From positions 149,060,501 to 149,124,500 of the forward strand of contig JASDFA010000016.1 in the NCBI GenBank assembly GCA_035772735.1: DNA of 64,000 nucleotides, written 5' to 3'. The position numbers and the translations under genes were made by a program. Position 1 is the first letter of the stretch. Each line of letters opens with the position of its first letter. Below are positions 60,241 through 64,000 of the stretch, piece after piece. The DNA is from Datura wrightii. Lineage: Eukaryota > Streptophyta > Magnoliopsida > Solanales > Solanaceae. The notes under the pieces were generated by a model. That model saw only the letters and a program-made list of their open reading frames with translations. It searched no databases and had not been told where the DNA came from.

Positions 60241-61076
60241 CCGCTACGCCAAAATGTAGGTTTATTTCCTACCTTCAGGCTAGGAAATTGATATCTAAGG
60301 GATGTATTTACCATCTGGTCAGAGTTCAAGATGTCCGAGCAAAATCTCCGACGCTCCAGTCTGTTCCGATGGTGAACGAGTTCCCTAATGTGTTTCCCGA
60401 TGAGTTACCTGGTATTCCCCCATAAAGGGAAATAGATTTTGCTATTGACTTGTTACCAGGCACTCAGCCGATATCAATTTCTCCCTATCGTATGGCTCCT
60501 GCAGAACTCAGAGAATTAAAGGAGCAGCTGAAAGACTTGTTGGATAAAGGTTTTATTAGACCAAGTACTTCACCATGGGGTGCGCCAGTTCTGTTTGTGA
60601 GAAAGAAAGATGGCTCACTCCGTATGTGCATAGATTATCGGTAATTGAACAAAGTTACAGTGAAGAACAAGTACCCGCTTCCCAGAATTGATGACTTATT
60701 TGATCAGTTGCAGGGAGCCAGATACTTTTCTAAGATTGATTTGCGGTCCGGATATCACCAGGTTCGAGTACGTGAAAGAGATATTCATAAGATAGCGTTC
60801 AGGACCCGATATGGACATTTTGAATTTCTAGTCATGTCCTTCAGGTTAACGAATGCCCCAGCAATCTTCATGGACCTGATGAACAGTATTTTCAGACCCT
60901 TCCTGGACTTGTTCGTAATAGTATTCATTGATGACATTGTAGTGTATTCTCGCTCTAAAGCAGATCACTGGACTCATTTGTGGACAGTGCTCTAGATCCT
61001 CAAGGACCGCCAGTTATATGCTAAATTTTCTAAGTGTGACTTCTGGCTTAATTCAGTAGCCTTTTTAGGGCATATT
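60241..61076 (+). pseudogene. F1 reverse transcriptase
   Basis: One frame with stops. FISYLQARKLISKGCIYHL comes first, a TAA at 60423, then ISPYRMAPAELRELKEQL and SLRMCIDYR with TAA 60642 (CAA in relatives). KIDLRSGYHQ follows with the first catalytic Asp, then SFRLTNAPAIFMDLMN (Arg for Gly), FIDDIVVYS with the catalytic pair, and TAG 60993 (CAG). All catalytic Asp residues are still present. Confidence 0.87.
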
Positions 61077-61760
61077 GTGTCGGATGCTGGTATACAAGTT
61101 GACAAGCAGAAAATAGAAGCAGTTAAATCATGGCCTAGGCCTACCACTCCAACTGAAGTCCGTAGCTTTCTGGGATTAGCAGGATATTATAGGAGGTTCG
61201 TTGAAGGGTTCACGACTATTGCGGCACCTCTGACTAAACTGACACAGAAAGCAGCAAAGTTTAAGTGGACAGAGGCATGCGAGCAGAGCTTCCAGGAACT
61301 GAAAGACAGATTAGCCTCCGCCCCAGTGTTAGCATTGTCGGAAGGTACAGAAGGTTATTCGGTGTATTACGACGCATCAGGCATCGGGTTAGGTTGTGTG
61401 TTGATGCAGCATGGAAAAGTGATTGCATATGCTTCCAGACAGCTGAGGAAACACAAAAAGAATTACCCTACCCACGACCTAGAATTAGCCGCAGTGATCC
61501 ACGCCTTGAAGATGTGGAGGCATTACCTGTATGGCATCCATGTTGATATTTTCACAGATCACAAAGGCCTACAGTACATCTTCACTCAGAGGGAGTTGAA
61601 TTTGCAGCAACGTCGCTGGTTGGATCTGTTAAAGGATTATGATGTGAATATTCTATACCACCCAGGAAAAGCCAATGTTGTAGCAGATTCTTTCAGTCGT
61701 AAGTCCATGGGGAGTTTGGCACATTTGCATCCCGAGCAGCGGGAATTGGTCAGGGAGATA
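61077..61760 (+). pseudogene. F1 RNase H
   Basis: Uninterrupted over this stretch. The RT/RNase H tether (FLGLAGYYRRFVEGF, APLTKLTQKAAKFKW) is followed by YYDASGIGLGCVLMQ, HDLELAAVIHALKMW, FTDHKGLQYIF and NVVADSFSRK. The Asp, Glu, Asp, Asp set is complete. Confidence 0.88.
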
Positions 61761-62882
61761 CATCAGTTAGCTAGCCTAGCCGTTCGTGTAGCAGAAACAG
61801 AGGACGGTAGTGCAGTAATACAGAACATCGCCGTGTCATCATTAGTTGTGGAAGTGAAAGAACGGCAATATGAGGATCCTGACCTGATCCAGCTCAAACA
61901 CAGAATCCAGCAAGGTAAAGCACCAGATTTTCAGGTAACTGAGGGAGAAGTGCTGTTATGTAGAGGTCGCCTATGTGTTCCAAATGTTTCAGGGCTCCGC
62001 CAGCAGATTATGAATGAGGTACATTACGCCCGTTATTCTCTTCACCCCGGTGCGACAAAAATGTACCATGATATCAAGGAAAACTACTGGTGGCCAGGTA
62101 TGAAAAGAGAAATTGCTGAATTTGTAGCCCAGTGTCCTAACTACCAATAGGTGAAAGCAGAACATCAGAAACCAAGCGGTTTGACTCAGGATATAGCTGT
62201 ACCTCTTTGGAAATGGGAAGCAGTGAATATGGATTTTGTAGCAGGATTACCCCGTACTAAACACAAACATGACTCTATATGGGTGATAGTTGACAGATTG
62301 ACAAAATCAGCTCATTTCCTGTCGGTAAGAACTACCTTCTCAGCTGAAGATTATGCGGAGTTGTATATCAGAGAAATACTCAGGTTACATGGAGTCCCAG
62401 TATCCATTATTTCATACAGAGGAGCACAGTTTACAGCTAGATTTTGGCGGTCGTTTCAGAGAGTTCTGGGAATGCAGATTAATCTGAGCACAACATTCCA
62501 CCCTCAGACAGATGGATAGGCTGAGCGCACTATTCAAACGCTCGAAGATATGTTGCGAGCGTGTGTGCTAGATTTTGATGGTAGCTGGGATGAGCATTTG
62601 CCATTAATTGAATTTGCTTATAATAACAGCTATACGGGCGAAAATGCAGATCGCCAATTGGTTGGTTTGAAATAGGAGAGTCAGCGTTGGTTGGCCCAGA
62701 CATTGTTCAGCTGTCAAAGGAAAAGGTAAAGCTTACACGAGAACGCTTACTGACTGCATAGAGCCACCAGAAATCATATATAGATGTGCGGCGTAGAGAC
62801 TTGGAATTTGATGTAAATGACTGGGTGCTTCTGAAAGTATCTCCGATGAAAGGGGTAATGAGATTCAGCAAGAAGGGTAAGT
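61761..62882 (+). pseudogene. F1 integrase, truncated
   Basis: Zinc region HPGATKMYHDIKENYWWPGM ... CPNYQ, with Tyr for the last Cys, and TAG at 62148-62150. The core has NMDFVAGLP and DRLTKSAHFL, but the second catalytic Asp is lost: IISYRGAQF instead of the usual SDRG. TAG 62517 follows QTDG. A deletion of about 40 bases near 62635 removes the MAPFEALY segment and shifts the frame, and another TAG lies near 62760. The C-terminal RDLEFDVNDWVLLKVSPMKG runs into the F2 LTR after GKL. Confidence 0.88.
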
Positions 62883-64000
62883 TGTTATACCCCGTAGGAT
62901 TTCCAGCACCTAGACGACCTATTCGCACGTTCGTTAAGCGTATTTGTAGGCCATACGTGCTAAAGGAAGGCCCGGAAAAAGATCGGACGAGAAACCTGTC
63001 GAACCATCGTGGAAGGAGCCGAGCCAGAGCCCCTCCGCGATGGCGGCGTGTCACGGAGGTGAAGCCTCCGCGTTGGCTCCGTGACACGTTGGCCTTGTCC
63101 AGGCCCAAGTATATAAAGCCCCACTTCGGTTTTAATTCATCTAAACTTATAAAATTTCCAGTGAAACAGAGAGGAAAAATCAGAGGAGAGAAAAGAACTA
63201 AGGGGGTAATATAATTTCGTCCGATTATGCTGCCAAACGTTGTCCAAACTCAAATTAACCTTAGATACTGAGGTATTTAGCAGCAAAGAGCATTTCTACG
63301 GATTTAGTTTCGTGAAATAAGGCTGACGAATCGTCGATCTACCGAGCTAAGGTAAGTAAAATTGCTCCAAACTAGTGTCTATGTGTTCCTAGCTGTGAAG
63401 TGAATATTTCTCCCTTCTGAACCTCTGAAAAATAGTGAGTTTTCGACCGTCTTTCGATAAGCCTAAGTTTAGGCTATAAATTATATCGAAAGTGACGTTG
63501 TTCTTTAAAATAAAGCTATATTTAGTATTAATTGACATATTTATAAATGCAGTTGGGAGAAATAGTTGAAGTGTTGGCCGAGTCTCGTCCGACAGACGGA
63601 TAGTTCAAGGATAAGGTATGTAAAGCTAGTTTCCTCGGCAAGTTAGTATTCTCGGTATAGTAAAGTAATTTAAAGGCCAGTAGAATGTTCAGAAGTCATG
63701 TATTATGTTTGTTACAAATGTTGGTACGATATTAGAAGCATCAGGTTATAATTAGCACGAAACTTGCTAGCACGATATAGATTCTAATACATGTGTTAGG
63801 AACTGCACAGCATGCTTAGTATGTGATGTAGTACGGAATGTTAGGATATTATCGTATTCAGTTGAAACCCAGTAAAACAATGTAATATCTGTAAGGCATT
63901 TCAGAAGTAGTATGATAGGTTAAAATGAAGTTTAGAAAGCATGTCAGAAATAGTAAATCATGTTACTATAGAAACTCAGTATACAGCATGGTTTTCAACA
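62883..64000 (+). repeat. F2: LTR of a second F-family insertion (partial)
   Basis: It starts TGTTATACCCC directly after the GKL codons of F1 integrase. It aligns with the first 1.1 kb of the F1 LTR but with many differences. The inverted repeat has perfect 12-bp arms (63047-63058, 63077-63088) and the TATA box is at 63110-63117. It runs off the window. Confidence 0.85.
63047..63117 (+). promoter_or_regulatory. F2 LTR promoter: inverted repeat plus TATA box
   Basis: CGTGTCACGGAG and CTCCGTGACACG, 12-bp perfect arms with an 18-base spacer containing CCTCCGCGTTGG. TATATAAA lies 21 bases after the second arm. It is the best preserved F-type example of the shared module. Confidence 0.68.

Larger units (their letters stand above)
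55691..62882 (+). mobile_element. F1: Tekay/Del-type element, 5' LTR to truncated integrase
   Basis: Plus-strand chromovirus-type element with a 2586-bp 5' LTR, tRNA-Met primer site, gag with CCHC knuckle, protease, RT, RNase H and integrase in one polyprotein order. At 62883 the integrase is interrupted by a new LTR start (F2). Its own chromodomain and 3' LTR are not in the window. At least eight stops break the frame. Confidence 0.9.

Overview
This window is nuclear DNA of a flowering plant, and it consists almost entirely of LTR retrotransposons of the Ty3/gypsy superfamily nested inside one another. No host single-copy gene, rRNA or tRNA gene is recognisable. Element style (Athila-type elements primed by tRNA-Asp, Tekay/Del-type chromoviruses primed by initiator tRNA-Met, an extra ORF resembling the 'putative plant transposon protein' family) points to a eudicot. 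Solanaceae or a related asterid is my best guess, with low confidence. Every coding region is interrupted by stops, most of them CAG/CAA changed to TAG/TAA.

Names used here. R1 (1-6787, minus) is the 5' part of an Athila-type element with gag, protease, RT, RNase H and integrase. N1 (11844-21748, plus), N2 (24684-34303, minus) and N3 (35574-44830, minus) are three copies of a related family. They keep R1-like LTRs, tRNA-Asp primer site and gag-protease, but have no RT, RNase H or integrase. In that place they carry a separate gene, here called ORF2, of about 406 codons. T1 to T7 and F1/F2 are Tekay/Del-type elements or fragments.

Layout. T1 (minus) starts with its 5' LTR ending at 35168 and runs left to 9941, where its RNase H is cut by T2. 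N1 sits in the T1 gag with a perfect 5-bp duplication GTGAC, and N2 sits in the T1 5' LTR with GTCCT. T2 (plus, ending at 9940) is itself interrupted in its integrase by R1. T1 in turn lies in a plus-strand gag remnant, T7 (35169-35319). A short piece of another LTR (35320-35573) leads to N3, whose flanks do not match. From 44831 come T3 (minus: protease, gag, 5' LTR) and T4 (minus: piece of 3' LTR, chromodomain, integrase, RNase H). A series of left halves follows, each cut at the exact 5' end of the next LTR: T5 at 51900, T6 at 52686, F1 at 55691 and F2 at 62883.

How parts work together. The N elements can make capsid and protease but would need RT and integrase in trans, and an R1-like element is the obvious donor. 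ORF2 has what looks like its own transcription unit: inverted-repeat modules, a pyrimidine-rich leader, a 5' UTR intron and the CDS. The most striking observation is that nearly the same ~42-bp inverted repeat (CGTGTCACGGAGG ... CCTCCGTGACACG) lies just upstream of the TATA box in the N LTRs, upstream of the TATA box in the unrelated F LTRs, and in the ORF2 upstream region. A second pattern is the many ACGACTCGT-type palindromes in the Tekay-type LTRs, mixed with TGACTCA forms that CpG decay would produce.
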